A DNA stretch of 64,000 bases from Methylophilaceae bacterium. GTDB taxonomy: Bacteria > Pseudomonadota > Gammaproteobacteria > Burkholderiales > Methylophilaceae. Below, piece by piece: positions 1 to 10,012 of the stretch (within the stretch, counting starts at the first letter, position 1; each line of letters opens with the position of its first letter). The notes under the pieces are model-generated. The model made no database searches. It was given only the letters and a program-made list of their open reading frames with translations, and was not told the DNA's origin. Made by a program: the position numbers and the translations under genes. The stretch spans positions 183,501 through 247,500 of the forward strand of contig JADHPM010000001.1 of assembly GCA_016778465.1 (NCBI GenBank). Direction: 5' to 3'.

Positions 1-498
1 TGGAAAAGAAAAAACATCTTTTTTTATGAGCAAGATGGCTTAAGGCCCTCATTAGGCAGAGTAAGAGAAACTGTTTTTAATTGGTTAGGCCAAGACTTGA
101 GAGGTAAAAGCTGCCTTGATCTGTTTTCCGGAAGTGGTGCTCTTGGATTTGAGTCGTTATCTCGAGGAGCGGATTCCTGTATTTTTGTTGAAAAAAATAA
201 ACTTGTATATGAAACTTTAAAAAAAAACAAACTTGATTTAAATGCAGAAAAAGCAGAAGTTGTTCGTTCTGATGCCAAAGAATTCCTAAAAAATAATGCA
301 CTCTGTTTCGATGTTATATTTTATGACCCACCCTTTAACGATAAAGATAACACTGCATTACTGGATAGTTTGGCTATCTATTTGAGGCAAAATGGATGCA
401 TATACCTAGAAACAAGAAATAGGTATTCGGGCCCAGATTATAAAATTTTCAAAGAGTCCCATGCTGGTCAGGTATACTTTTACCTACTAACAAAATAA
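1..498 (+). CDS. rsmD: 16S rRNA (guanine966-N2)-methyltransferase RsmD, 5'-truncated by the window
   Basis: The open frame runs from the first base, so the true start lies outside the window; 165 residues are visible. The fragment holds the family signature LRPSLGRVRE near its start, a SAM-binding LDLFSGSGALGFE motif (about residues 39-51 of the fragment) and the catalytic DPPF motif of N2-guanine/N6-adenine methyltransferases at about 109-112. RsmD methylates G966 of 16S rRNA in the assembled 30S subunit. It is followed 9 nt later by coaD, the usual rsmD-coaD pairing in proteobacteria. The family and the partial state are both clear. Confidence 0.93.
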   Translation, partial: WKRKNIFFYEQDGLRPSLGRVRETVFNWLGQDLRGKSCLDLFSGSGALGFESLSRGADSCIFVEKNKLVYETLKKNKLDLNAEKAEVVRSDAKEFLKNNALCFDVIFYDPPFNDKDNTALLDSLAIYLRQNGCIYLETRNRYSGPDYKIFKESHAGQVYFYLLTK

Positions 499-507
499 TT
501 TTATAAA

Positions 508-1229
<722 letters not shown>

Positions 1230-1239
1230 AAGGACCTAT

Positions 1240-1629
1240 ATGAGAATTTTGCATACAATGTTGCGTGTCAACAATCTTGAGCAATCAATAAATTTTTATA
1301 AAAATTTTTTTGGCATGAATTTATTAAGACAGCATGATTATCCTGATGGCAAATTTTCACTAGCTTTTATTGGTTATGGCTCGGAAGCATCAGACACTGT
1401 TATTGAATTGACTCATAATTGGGAAACTGAAAGTTACGAGCACGGGGCAGCGTTTGGACACATCGCTATTGAGGTTGATGACGCTTATAAAACATGTAAG
1501 GAAATTAAAGCCAAAGGAGGCAAAGTTCTTAGGGAGGCCGGTCCAATGATGCATGGTTCGACTATTATTGCCTTTATTGAGGACCCGAACGGCTATAAAA
1601 TTGAATTAATCCAAAAAGGGACTTTTTAA
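1240..1629 (+). CDS. gloA: Lactoylglutathione lyase (glyoxalase I)
   Basis: The enzyme converts the methylglyoxal-glutathione hemithioacetal to S-lactoylglutathione. The protein is 129 aa with two glyoxalase half-domains. The metal ligands fall at the same numbers as in the E. coli enzyme: His5, Glu56, His74 (FGHIA) and Glu122 (KIELI). An AAAGGACC ribosome-binding site precedes the ATG. The stop codon TAA overlaps the convergent dnaJ stop within the palindrome TTAA. Confidence 0.97.
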   Translation: MRILHTMLRVNNLEQSINFYKNFFGMNLLRQHDYPDGKFSLAFIGYGSEASDTVIELTHNWETESYEHGAAFGHIAIEVDDAYKTCKEIKAKGGKVLREAGPMMHGSTIIAFIEDPNGYKIELIQKGTF

Positions 1630-2750
1630 TCAAAAAACTCTTTGACCTTATCTAGCCAGCCTTTTGATCTAGGGCTATGCTTACTTTGGTTTTTCTGATT
1701 TAGAGCCTCTATTTCTTCAAACAATTTTTTTTGATTATCATTTAGATTAACCGGTGTCTCTACTACAATGTGACAATGTAAGTCTCCATTTTGGCTTTCT
1801 CTTACTGGTTTTATTCCCTTTCCTCGTAGCCTAAAAACCGCACCAGTTTGTGTTCCAGCAGGAATTTTTATTTTAGCTGTTCCATCTAATGTTGGAACCT
1901 TAATTTCACCGCCTAGAGCTGCTATTGTTATACTTACAGGCATTTCACAATGCAAGTTACCACCATCACGTTCAAACAACTCATGAGATTTCATGCTAAT
2001 GACGACATAAAGATCTCCTGATGGCCCACCATTTAATCCAGCCTCACCTTCGCCGCTTAATCTTATTCGATCCCCTTCATCGACACCCGCAGGAATTTTA
2101 ACCGACAAAGTTTTGGATTCCTTAATGCGACCTGAGCCATTACAATCACCACAAGGGTCCTTAATTACCTTTCCTGAGCCTTGGCAATCGGGACATGTTT
2201 GCTGAACAGAAAAAAAACCTTGTTGCATTCTGACTTGTCCATGACCCTGGCATGTTCCGCAGGTTGATGGTTGGGTACCTTTTTTTGCACCCGACCCTGA
2301 GCATGTTTTACAACCAACCATAACGGGTATTTTGATTTTGGTTTCAGTTCCTTTGAAAGCCTGTTCGAGACTAATTGCCATGTTATATCTGAGGTCAGCC
2401 CCACGATAAACATTGGATTTATTATTTGACCGACCGCCTCCAAAAATATCTCCAAAAATATCTCCAAACGCGTCACCAAAATCAGAAAAATCACCAAAAC
2501 CTGAGCCCCCACCCATATTTTGATTTACGCCCGCATGGCCAAATTGATCATAGGCAGCTTTTTTTTGCGGATCTGAGAGAATATCGTAAGCTTCTTTAGC
2601 TTCTTTGAACTGCTCCTCAGCTTTGGGGTTATCTGGATTTCGATCTGGATGAAACTTCATTGCAAGCTTTTTAAAAGCTTTTTTTATTTCTTCGTTGGAT
2701 GCATCTCGGCCGAGGCCGAGTATCTCGTAGTAGTCTCTATTCGTTGCCAT
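1626..2750 (-). CDS. dnaJ: Chaperone DnaJ (Hsp40)
   Basis: DnaJ is the co-chaperone that delivers unfolded clients to DnaK and stimulates its ATPase. From the chosen start ([11 protein letters not shown]) the protein is 374 aa, the family length; the open frame extends ten residues further upstream, but that extension has no family match. Domains in order: J domain with HPD at about residues 34-36; Gly/Phe-rich linker (about 75-115); four CxxCxGxG zinc motifs ([32 protein letters not shown]); and the C-terminal client-binding domains. It is the last gene of grpE-dnaK-dnaJ and lies 38 nt after dnaK. Confidence 0.98.
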   Translation of the reverse strand: MATNRDYYEILGLGRDASNEEIKKAFKKLAMKFHPDRNPDNPKAEEQFKEAKEAYDILSDPQKKAAYDQFGHAGVNQNMGGGSGFGDFSDFGDAFGDIFGDIFGGGRSNNKSNVYRGADLRYNMAISLEQAFKGTETKIKIPVMVGCKTCSGSGAKKGTQPSTCGTCQGHGQVRMQQGFFSVQQTCPDCQGSGKVIKDPCGDCNGSGRIKESKTLSVKIPAGVDEGDRIRLSGEGEAGLNGGPSGDLYVVISMKSHELFERDGGNLHCEMPVSITIAALGGEIKVPTLDGTAKIKIPAGTQTGAVFRLRGKGIKPVRESQNGDLHCHIVVETPVNLNDNQKKLFEEIEALNQKNQSKHSPRSKGWLDKVKEFFD

Positions 2751-2757
2751 AAGAAAT

Positions 2758-2783
2758 ATCATGGAGCCTTTTGGCCCCATGAT
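2758..2783 (-). other. Intergenic hairpin between dnaK and dnaJ
   Basis: An inverted repeat with 11-bp arms (ATCATGGAGCC and GGCCCCATGAT on the plus strand, one A-C mismatch) and a TTTT loop fills most of the 38-nt gap between the dnaK stop and the dnaJ start. No uridine run follows on the transcribed strand, so it does not look like a full intrinsic terminator. It could slow degradation or set the dnaK:dnaJ ratio by processing or partial termination; this role is inferred. Confidence 0.6.
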
Positions 2784-2788
2784 CTTGG

Positions 2789-4744
2789 TTATTTATCGGA
2801 TTTACCTTCAGTTTTTGTTTCTTGATCGTCTTTCACTTCTTCAAAATCTGCATCAACTACTTCCGCATCAACAGTTTTTTCTTGTTTGTCTCCCTTTTCA
2901 GAGCCTGCGGCATTTTGCTGTGCTTGTTGCTCAGCATATACTTTTTCTCCGAGTTTTTGCGATGATTCTGCCAAAGCTTTATTTTTGGCTTCAATTTCAT
3001 CTTTACTATTTGATTTGATTGCCTCTTGCAGGTCTTTTATTGATGCTTCAATTTTCTCTTTCTCAGCTTTATCGAGTTTATCTCCATGATCTTTCATTGA
3101 TTTCTCAACAGAATGAATCATAGCTTCTGCCATATTTTTTGCATCAACTAATTCTTTAAGCTTTTTATCTTCTTCTGCGAATCGCTCTGCATCCTCTTCC
3201 ATTTTTTTAATTTCCTCATCTGATAAGCCACCGTTCGCCTTGATCGTAATTTTATTTTCTTTACCAGTGGCTTTATCTTTTGCATTTACGTGCAATATAC
3301 CGTTCGCATCGATATCAAAAGACACTTCGATTTGGGGTGTGCCTCGAGGTGCAGCAGGGATATCTGTTAAATTAAATTGTCCAAGGCTCTTGTTTCCTGT
3401 TGCCATTTCTCTTTCACCTTGTAAAACGTGAATGGTTACTGCGTTTTGATTATCTTCTGCAGTAGAGAACACTTGAGACGCTTTGGTTGGAATAGTCGTA
3501 TTCTTTTTAATTAACTTGGTCATTACACCTCCAAGTGTCTCAATACCAAGGCTCAAGGGCGTAACATCGAGCAGAAGGACATCTTTTACATCACCTTGCA
3601 AAACACCACCTTGAACCGCTGCACCAATTGCCACGGCCTCATCGGGATTAATATCTTTGCGAGCTTCAACACCAAATATTTCTTTAACTTTTTCTTGTAC
3701 TTTTGGCATTCTAGTTTGACCGCCGACAAGGATTACATCAGATATTTCAGATGCCGATAACCCAGAGTCCTTAATTGCCGTTTGACATGGGGCAACGGTT
3801 CTCTCGATTAATTCATCCACAAGAGACTCTAATTTTGCGCGAGTTAGCTTAACAACTAAGTGTTTAGGGCCAGATGCATCTGCAGTAATGTAAGGTAAGT
3901 TTATTTCAGTTTGTGTGCTACTCGATAATTCAATTTTAGCTTTTTCTGCAGCCTCTTTAAGTCTTTGTTTGGCCAGCATATCTTTTGTGAGATCTACACT
4001 GTTTTCTTTTTTAAATTCCTCTGCAAGAAAGTCAATAATTCGATTATCAAAATCTTCACCACCTAAAAAGGTATCGCCATTGGTTGATAAAACCTCAAAT
4101 TGATGCTCACCATCAACGCTACTAATTTCAATGATAGAAATATCAAATGTACCGCCACCAAGATCATAAACTGCAATTTTTCTATCACCTTCTTTTTTAT
4201 CCAAACCGAAGGCTAATGCAGCAGCAGTAGGTTCATTGATAATTCTTTTAACATCAAGACCTGCAATGCGGCCTGCATCTTTGGTTGCTTGTCGTTGACT
4301 GTCATTAAAATACGCAGGAACTGTAATTACAGCTTCTGTAACCTTTTCTCCCAAATAGTCTTCAGCAGTCTTTTTCATCTTTCGGAGAATTTCAGCCGAA
4401 ATTTGTGGAGGAGCCATTTTTTCACCCTTGACTTCAACCCAGGCATCTCCGTTATCTGCTTTAGTAATTGTGTATGGCATGAGGTCGATATCTTTTTGCA
4501 CCTCATCTTCCTCGAATTTTCTGCCAATTAAACGTTTTACAGCATATAGCGTGTTTTTGGGGTTCGTAACAGCCTGTCTTTTAGCAGGGGCGCCTACCAA
4601 TGTCTCTCCTTCATCTTGATAAGCGATGATTGAGGGAGTAGTTCTTGCACCCTCAGCATTTTCAATAACTTTTGCTTTGCCACCCTCCATTACCGCTACG
4701 CATGAGTTTGTGGTTCCTAAATCAATTCCAATAATTTTTGACAT
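2789..4744 (-). CDS. dnaK: Molecular chaperone DnaK (Hsp70)
   Basis: This is a full-length Hsp70 (651 aa) acting in the cytosol with DnaJ and GrpE. The N-terminal ATPase domain opens with GIDLGTTNS and contains the [11 protein letters not shown] and [12 protein letters not shown] signatures; the substrate-binding domain and the helical lid follow. The C-terminal tail is highly acidic (ending [16 protein letters not shown]). The start has an AAGGAAT ribosome-binding site. It is one of two Hsp70 genes here; the other is the Fe-S chaperone hscA. Confidence 0.99.
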   Translation of the reverse strand: MSKIIGIDLGTTNSCVAVMEGGKAKVIENAEGARTTPSIIAYQDEGETLVGAPAKRQAVTNPKNTLYAVKRLIGRKFEEDEVQKDIDLMPYTITKADNGDAWVEVKGEKMAPPQISAEILRKMKKTAEDYLGEKVTEAVITVPAYFNDSQRQATKDAGRIAGLDVKRIINEPTAAALAFGLDKKEGDRKIAVYDLGGGTFDISIIEISSVDGEHQFEVLSTNGDTFLGGEDFDNRIIDFLAEEFKKENSVDLTKDMLAKQRLKEAAEKAKIELSSSTQTEINLPYITADASGPKHLVVKLTRAKLESLVDELIERTVAPCQTAIKDSGLSASEISDVILVGGQTRMPKVQEKVKEIFGVEARKDINPDEAVAIGAAVQGGVLQGDVKDVLLLDVTPLSLGIETLGGVMTKLIKKNTTIPTKASQVFSTAEDNQNAVTIHVLQGEREMATGNKSLGQFNLTDIPAAPRGTPQIEVSFDIDANGILHVNAKDKATGKENKITIKANGGLSDEEIKKMEEDAERFAEEDKKLKELVDAKNMAEAMIHSVEKSMKDHGDKLDKAEKEKIEASIKDLQEAIKSNSKDEIEAKNKALAESSQKLGEKVYAEQQAQQNAAGSEKGDKQEKTVDAEVVDADFEEVKDDQETKTEGKSDK

Positions 4745-4778
4745 ATGTAATTCCTTAATAAAAATCTTTAGTAAATAA

Positions 4779-4804
4779 ATTGGGGCATATTTATAAAAAT
4801 CAAG
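4779..4804 (-). promoter_or_regulatory. Possible secondary sigma-32-like promoter for dnaK
   Basis: On the minus strand CTTGATT, 12 nt, then CCCCAAT resembles the heat-shock consensus CTTGAAA-N11-16-CCCCATNT. It overlaps the grpE stop codon and lies about 40 nt before dnaK. The match is weaker than that upstream of grpE, so it may be chance. Confidence 0.35.
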
Positions 4805-5309
4805 TAGCTAGTTTATCTTTTGAAACAGTAACAAGAGCTGGTCTTAGCACGCGATCATTTAATTTGTAACCTTTTTGCATAACATTTATGATCTTGTTTG
4901 GCTCATCTTCAGTTTCAATCATCGCCATAGCTTGATGAAAATTTGGATCAAATTTCTCTCCTATTGGATCAATTAATTCAATATTAAATTTTGCAAAAAC
5001 ATTCATTAATTGTTTGACCGTCAACTCAACACCATCTTTATAGCTCTCCAATGTTGCATTTTCAATCATTAGGGCAGCATCAAGGCTATCTTTAACTAAG
5101 AGTATTTCTTGACTAAAATTCTCGATAGCAAATTTTCGTGTTTTATCAATATCATCTAATGCTCGTTTGCGGGCATTATCTGATTCAGCTTTTGCGTACA
5201 AGACTGCTTCTTCAAGTTCTTTTACTCGAAGTTCCAATTCTTTAATTTTCTCAATACTGTCCTCTTTTGGTTCTGCGACATTATTTTTTTTTGGTTCTTT
5301 TCTGGCCAT
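4800..5309 (-). CDS. grpE: Nucleotide exchange factor GrpE
   Basis: GrpE releases ADP from DnaK. The protein is 169 aa, close to family length. The first 30 or so residues are charged and presumably disordered, followed by a long coiled-coil helix (about 20-90) and a beta domain with the signature [14 protein letters not shown]...[18 protein letters not shown] near the C-terminus. It is the first gene of grpE-dnaK-dnaJ and is transcribed from a good sigma-32 promoter upstream. Confidence 0.97.
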   Translation of the reverse strand: MARKEPKKNNVAEPKEDSIEKIKELELRVKELEEAVLYAKAESDNARKRALDDIDKTRKFAIENFSQEILLVKDSLDAALMIENATLESYKDGVELTVKQLMNVFAKFNIELIDPIGEKFDPNFHQAMAMIETEDEPNKIINVMQKGYKLNDRVLRPALVTVSKDKLAT

Positions 5310-5342
5310 AATAAAAGTGAAATTTAATTTTTAAAAAAACTA

Positions 5343-5370
5343 ATATGGGGGATTAAATTTTCTTTTCAAG
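5343..5370 (-). promoter_or_regulatory. Sigma-32 (RpoH) heat-shock promoter of grpE-dnaK-dnaJ
   Basis: On the minus strand there is an exact CTTGAAA -35 (complement of 5364-5370), a 13-nt spacer and CCCCATAT (complement of 5343-5350), matching the RpoH consensus. It lies 34 nt upstream of the grpE start. No CIRCE element accompanies it. The gap to edd (5310-5454) otherwise shows only AT-rich sequence. Confidence 0.85.
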
Positions 5371-5454
5371 TGGTATGTAGATTTTTTTTAAATTTGACTT
5401 CTGAATACCTTTTCACTGATAATGCAGGGCTAATATTTATTTTATTCATGCGCA

Positions 5455-7272
5455 ATGAAACAATCCATTATAGAAATTACACAAAGAATTAAAGAGAATA
5501 GCCGTCCAACTCGGAAAGCATATTTAACTCGCATAAGTGAAATGCGAAAACGAGATAGAGGCACGGATCGTTTAGGGTGTGCCAACGTTGCTCACGCTAT
5601 AGCCGCTCTGCCAAAAAATGAAAAATTGCGTATTGTTGAAAAAAAAGCACCAAACCTGGCAATCGTCACTGCATACAATGACATGTTGTCCGCGCACAAA
5701 CCTTATGAGAATTATCCTAAACTAATAAGAGAGGCTGCCTTATCCCTTGGAGCTACTGCTCAGGTTGCCGGTGGAGTACCAGCCATGTGTGATGGTGTAA
5801 CGCAGGGTGAGCCAGGCATGGAATTAAGTTTATTTTCACGAGATACCATCGCAATGGGAACAGCAATTGGGCTTTCTCATGATGTTTTTGATGGAATGTT
5901 ACTTCTTGGTATTTGCGACAAAATTGTTCCAGGCTTACTAATCGGAGCTTTACATTTTGGCCACTTACCAGGAATTTTTGTTCCTGCAGGACCCATGTCT
6001 ACTGGCATCGATAATACGACAAAATCAAAAGTTCGTGAACAATATGCGCAAGGCAAGGTGGGTAGAAAAGAATTACTTGCATCAGAATCTTCTGCATATC
6101 ATGGGGAAGGAACATGCACTTTTTATGGAACAGCAAACAGTAATCAAATGTTAATGGAAGCGATGGGGCTTCATATTCCAGGCTCAGCTTTTGTTCACCC
6201 ACATGATGATATAAGAAGATTATTGACAACAGAAGCGGTGAAGCAGTTGATAGCGAATATTCAGGTAGAAAATGTTATTCCTATTGGTGAGATGATTAAC
6301 GAAGAGGTTATTGTTAATGCTATGGTTGCATTGTTGGCAACAGGTGGCTCAACAAACCACCTAATCCATTGGGTTGCCATTGCAAGGGCTGCTGGCATTA
6401 TTATTGATTGGTCAGACTTTCATGATTTGGCAAAATCAGTGCCTCTTTTGGCAAGCGTTTATCCCAACGGTAAGGCTGATGTTAATGAGTTTCAAGCTGC
6501 AGGTGGGCCAGCATTTGTTATTCGGGAGCTTCTTGATTTAGGCTGTATGTTCCCAGATGTCTCTTCCGTTGCAGGAGGGGGGTTAGATCAGTACACCAAA
6601 CTACCTCAGCAAAAAAAAGGTGAATTGGTATGGAAAACGTTAGGCAGTGAGAGTGGTGACGATACAGTGGTCAGAAAGGGCAACAATCCATTTAATGAAA
6701 CTGGTGGTCTTAAGCTTCTAAAAGGTAACCTTGGCCGATCGGTCATTAAAGTATCTGCCGTTCCGGAGGACCGACATATTATTGAGGCTCCAGCAATGAT
6801 CTTTAATAGTCAAGAGGAGCTCCTCAAAGCGTTCGATGATGGCTTATTAGAAAAAGATTTTATTGCTGTGGTGCGTTTTCAAGGACCAATGGCAAATGGT
6901 ATGCCTGAACTTCATAAATTAACACCTCCTTTATCGGTTATTCAAAATCAAGGTTTCAAAGTTGCCATTGTTACAGATGGAAGAATGAGTGGGGCATCAG
7001 GTAAAATTCCTGCAGCAATTCACTTAAGTCCTGAAGCAGCTGCAGGAGGATCAATCGCAAAAATAAAAGAGGGTGATGTCATTCGAATTAATGCGGTTGT
7101 AGGCTCAATGAATGTTTTAATTGACGAGGATACTTGGGCTGAGAGAAGACCTGCTATTTTGTCTGAAGCAACTAAAATTAGAAATGGACATGGTATTGGA
7201 CGGGAGTTATTTGGGAATATGCGAAAAAATGTTTTGTCAGCTGAAGAGGGTGCAATTACATGGATGATATAA
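5455..7272 (+). CDS. edd: 6-phosphogluconate dehydratase (Entner-Doudoroff)
   Basis: The enzyme dehydrates 6-phosphogluconate to 2-keto-3-deoxy-6-phosphogluconate (KDPG). At 605 aa it has the usual length of the IlvD/Edd family. Cysteine-containing [4Fe-4S] motifs are visible (AMCDGVTQGEPGMELS; GICDKIVPGLL; GEGTCTFYGTANSNQ), as is the C-terminal VTDGRMSGASGKIPAAIH signature. It is followed 10 nt later by eda. In methylotrophs with the ribulose monophosphate cycle this pair cleaves hexose phosphates; that physiological role is inferred from the likely lineage. Confidence 0.97.
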   Translation: MKQSIIEITQRIKENSRPTRKAYLTRISEMRKRDRGTDRLGCANVAHAIAALPKNEKLRIVEKKAPNLAIVTAYNDMLSAHKPYENYPKLIREAALSLGATAQVAGGVPAMCDGVTQGEPGMELSLFSRDTIAMGTAIGLSHDVFDGMLLLGICDKIVPGLLIGALHFGHLPGIFVPAGPMSTGIDNTTKSKVREQYAQGKVGRKELLASESSAYHGEGTCTFYGTANSNQMLMEAMGLHIPGSAFVHPHDDIRRLLTTEAVKQLIANIQVENVIPIGEMINEEVIVNAMVALLATGGSTNHLIHWVAIARAAGIIIDWSDFHDLAKSVPLLASVYPNGKADVNEFQAAGGPAFVIRELLDLGCMFPDVSSVAGGGLDQYTKLPQQKKGELVWKTLGSESGDDTVVRKGNNPFNETGGLKLLKGNLGRSVIKVSAVPEDRHIIEAPAMIFNSQEELLKAFDDGLLEKDFIAVVRFQGPMANGMPELHKLTPPLSVIQNQGFKVAIVTDGRMSGASGKIPAAIHLSPEAAAGGSIAKIKEGDVIRINAVVGSMNVLIDEDTWAERRPAILSEATKIRNGHGIGRELFGNMRKNVLSAEEGAITWMI

Positions 7273-7282
7273 AAAGGAAATT

Positions 7283-7906
7283 ATGAAGACAAATGAGTTA
7301 GCAAATTTTGGCCCAGTTATACCGGTTATTGTAATAGATAAAATTGAGGATGCCGTACCCATGGCAGAGGCACTCCTAGAGGGTGGTATCAGAGTATTAG
7401 AGGTGACATTAAGATCTCAATGCGCACTCCATGCTATAGAGGCAATTGCAAAAAATGTTCCAGATGCCATTGTAGGTGCAGGAACTTTAAGAACAAAAGC
7501 GGATGCTACAAACGCTAAAATTGCAGGAAGTAAATTTGCAGTAAGTCCTGGCTACTCCACAAATATGGGGGCTATATGCAAAGAAATTGATTTGCCACTT
7601 CTTCCCGGCGTTTCAACTGGTAGTGAGATCATGATGGCAAATGATGATGGATATGATTTCTTGAAATTATTCCCAGCGGTCGCTGTAGGAGGTGTAAATT
7701 TATTAAAGGGGTTTAGTGGCCCTTTTGCCGATGTTAAATTTTGCCCAACAGGAGGTGTCACAATAAATAATGCCCCTGATTTTTTAGCACTGCCCAATGT
7801 AATTGTTTGTGGGGGAACTTGGTTAACACCTAAAGATCTTGTAAATCAAAAAAATTGGCCAGCAATTTCTCAATTAGCCAAAGAGGCGAGTGCAATTACG
7901 TATTGA
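7283..7906 (+). CDS. eda: KDPG aldolase (2-dehydro-3-deoxy-phosphogluconate aldolase)
   Basis: This class I aldolase cleaves KDPG to pyruvate and glyceraldehyde 3-phosphate. It is 207 aa, a TIM barrel. Visible are the EGGIRVLEVTLRS motif with the catalytic Glu, and FLKLFPA with the Schiff-base Lys, followed by the phosphate-binding FCPTGGV. AAAAGGAAATT before the ATG is a good ribosome-binding site. It forms an operon with edd upstream and a HAD phosphatase downstream. Confidence 0.97.
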   Translation: MKTNELANFGPVIPVIVIDKIEDAVPMAEALLEGGIRVLEVTLRSQCALHAIEAIAKNVPDAIVGAGTLRTKADATNAKIAGSKFAVSPGYSTNMGAICKEIDLPLLPGVSTGSEIMMANDDGYDFLKLFPAVAVGGVNLLKGFSGPFADVKFCPTGGVTINNAPDFLALPNVIVCGGTWLTPKDLVNQKNWPAISQLAKEASAITY

Positions 7907-7907
7907 T

Positions 7908-8564
7908 ATGAAAGACTTAAGTCAGTACAGAACAATTATTTTTGATTGTGATGGTGTTGTTTTAAATTCAAACTTTCAAAAAATTGAGGCCTATCGAAAT
8001 ACAGCACTTAAATTTGGCGCAACACCAACTCAAGCGCAGACCTTAGTGGATCATCATGTTTCGTTAACAGGAATCTCAAGATACGTTAAATTTGATTTTT
8101 TTTTAGAGAAAATTATCAAAACCGACAACACTGACGATAAAAAAAATTTTCTCGTAAATACACTTAATCAAGAAGTACTTCGGCTTTTAAAAGATTGTGA
8201 AATTGCTGAAGGCTTGCAGAAATTAAAAAAACAAACTTCAAGTAGCAGATGGATGATTGCTTCGGGAGGAGATCAGTCTGAGTTAAGACATCTTTTTAAA
8301 GAAAAAAAAATCGAACATTTTTTTGAGTCGGGAATTTTTGGTAGCCCGCGATCAAAGCATCAAATAATCCAAGAAGAGTTATCTAAAGAATCTTTTTTTC
8401 CGGCAATTTTTCTGGGTGACTCCCTTTATGATATTGATACAGCAATGAAATTTAATCTCGATTTTATCTTTATTAGTGGGTGGACAGATCTTGATAATTG
8501 GGAGGATGTTTGTGAGAAAAGAAATCTTTTTACAGTTAATAGTATTAAAGATTTAATTAATTAA
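7908..8564 (+). CDS. HAD-superfamily phosphatase (phosphoglycolate phosphatase-like)
   Basis: The HAD fold is shown by motif I IFDCDGVVLNSN (nucleophile and acid Asp in DxD) near the N-terminus and motif III/IV FLGDSLYDIDTA near residue 175. The ATG at 7908 gives 218 aa and starts 1 nt after the eda stop; a GTG at 7890, overlapping eda, is an alternative. The substrate is unknown. Position suggests a sugar-phosphate phosphatase connected either with the Entner-Doudoroff genes upstream or, less likely, with the convergent heptose genes; it lacks the features of GmhB. Its stop overlaps the hldE 3' end by 12 nt. Confidence 0.85.
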   Translation: MKDLSQYRTIIFDCDGVVLNSNFQKIEAYRNTALKFGATPTQAQTLVDHHVSLTGISRYVKFDFFLEKIIKTDNTDDKKNFLVNTLNQEVLRLLKDCEIAEGLQKLKKQTSSSRWMIASGGDQSELRHLFKEKKIEHFFESGIFGSPRSKHQIIQEELSKESFFPAIFLGDSLYDIDTAMKFNLDFIFISGWTDLDNWEDVCEKRNLFTVNSIKDLIN

Positions 8565-10004
8565 CTTAATAATGTTTGAGGTACTTTTTCCGGTAAGTAA
8601 TGGAACAAGCTCTACCTTCCCTCCCCATGCTTTTATTTCTTTACTGCCAACTACTTGATTAATTTTATAATCACTGCCTTTTATTAATAAGTCTGGTTTT
8701 ATTTTTTTTATTAATTTTAACGGAGTTGATTCGTTAAAAGTTATTACAGCATCAACCGACTCCAGAGCAGATAACACTCGAGCCCGGTCTTGTTCATTAA
8801 TTATTGGTCGTAATGGGCCTTTAAGTGTTTTTACCGAGCTATCACTATTTAAAGCTAAGATTAAAAAATCAACCTTACTTTTAGCCTTTTCTAGATACAT
8901 TACATGGCCAGCATGTAGTATATCAAAGCAGCCATTAGTGAAACCAATTGTTAATTTTTGTTTTTTAAGAGATACAATTTTTTTCTCTAACATTTCTAGT
9001 GTTACGATCTTGCTCGACTGCTCAGCATTTTCTTTTTTTAGCGTAGCTATCAAATCATTTATATCAATTGCTGTTGTGCCGACTTTAGAGATTACATAAC
9101 CTGCAGCATGATTAGCGAGCACAAGTGCATTGTGAATATTTAGGCCAGCTATTATTCCAGCAGCAATACTGGCGACAACAGTATCGCCAGCACCTGATAA
9201 GTCATAAATAAATTTTGGTTTTGTGGCAGGAATGATGGTAGTTTTATTTTGTTTGATTAATTTTATTCCGAGATGCCCTTGTGTCATGGCAATGCTCTCA
9301 ATATTGTATTTTTTAGAATAAGAGCGAAGTTTGGCATTAAGCTTTTCATCAGTAAGATTTATATCTTGAGAAAGTAATAATGCTTCTTTTTTGTTAGGCG
9401 TTAAAACAGTTACACCATGATATTTTTCAATTTCATTTCCTTTTGGGTCAGCAATTACAGGAATTTTATTTTGTTTTGCTAGCTTAATAATCTTTTGGAT
9501 GCATTGTTTGTTTAATAGACCTTTGTTGTAGTCAGACAAAATAATGATAGATGGTTTATTGACTAAAGAAATGTTGATTTTTTTTATCAATTGATGCTCA
9601 TTTACATTTTGGACATTTTCATCATCAATGCGTAAAATCTGTTGTTGCCCGCTAAGAACTCTTGATTTTGTGGTAGTAATATTGTTTGTTTTGAGAATTC
9701 CAGTTGTTGTAATATGACGCTCTTTTAGTAATGCCTCCAAGATTTCTCCATTGCTATCTTTGCCTATAGCGCCAATGATAGAGGTTTTAATACCAAACCC
9801 TCTCAGATTTGCGGCTACATTTGCTGCACCTCCCAAACGATATTGCTCATCAATTTTTTTTACAACCGGTACTGGTGCCTCAGGAGAAATTCTAGTGATG
9901 TCACCAAAAACATAATGATCTAACATCAGGTCCCCAATAACCAAGACCCATTGTTTGTTTGAGGTGAGATTTTTTTTTATATTGTCTATGATTTCAGTTT
10001 TCAT
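8553..10004 (-). CDS. hldE: Bifunctional heptose 7-phosphate kinase / heptose 1-phosphate adenylyltransferase
   Basis: This protein supplies ADP-heptose for the lipopolysaccharide inner core. At 483 aa it has the fused arrangement: an N-terminal ribokinase-like domain (residues 1 to about 320; GGAANVAANL near 57 and the anion-hole DLSGAGDTVVAS near 270) and a C-terminal cytidylyltransferase-like domain (from about 345; GFTNGCFDILHAGHVMYL with the HxGH motif). It is followed by no further LPS gene in the window; upstream is hldD, the next enzyme of the pathway. Confidence 0.97.
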   Translation of the reverse strand: MKTEIIDNIKKNLTSNKQWVLVIGDLMLDHYVFGDITRISPEAPVPVVKKIDEQYRLGGAANVAANLRGFGIKTSIIGAIGKDSNGEILEALLKERHITTTGILKTNNITTTKSRVLSGQQQILRIDDENVQNVNEHQLIKKINISLVNKPSIIILSDYNKGLLNKQCIQKIIKLAKQNKIPVIADPKGNEIEKYHGVTVLTPNKKEALLLSQDINLTDEKLNAKLRSYSKKYNIESIAMTQGHLGIKLIKQNKTTIIPATKPKFIYDLSGAGDTVVASIAAGIIAGLNIHNALVLANHAAGYVISKVGTTAIDINDLIATLKKENAEQSSKIVTLEMLEKKIVSLKKQKLTIGFTNGCFDILHAGHVMYLEKAKSKVDFLILALNSDSSVKTLKGPLRPIINEQDRARVLSALESVDAVITFNESTPLKLIKKIKPDLLIKGSDYKINQVVGSKEIKAWGGKVELVPLLTGKSTSNIIKLIN

Positions 10005-10012
10005 TTTTGTAA

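Noticed and set aside
2165..2512. 115-aa ORF overlapping dnaJ in another frame
   Set aside because: It lies inside the zinc-finger and Gly/Phe coding region of dnaJ; no independent signals.
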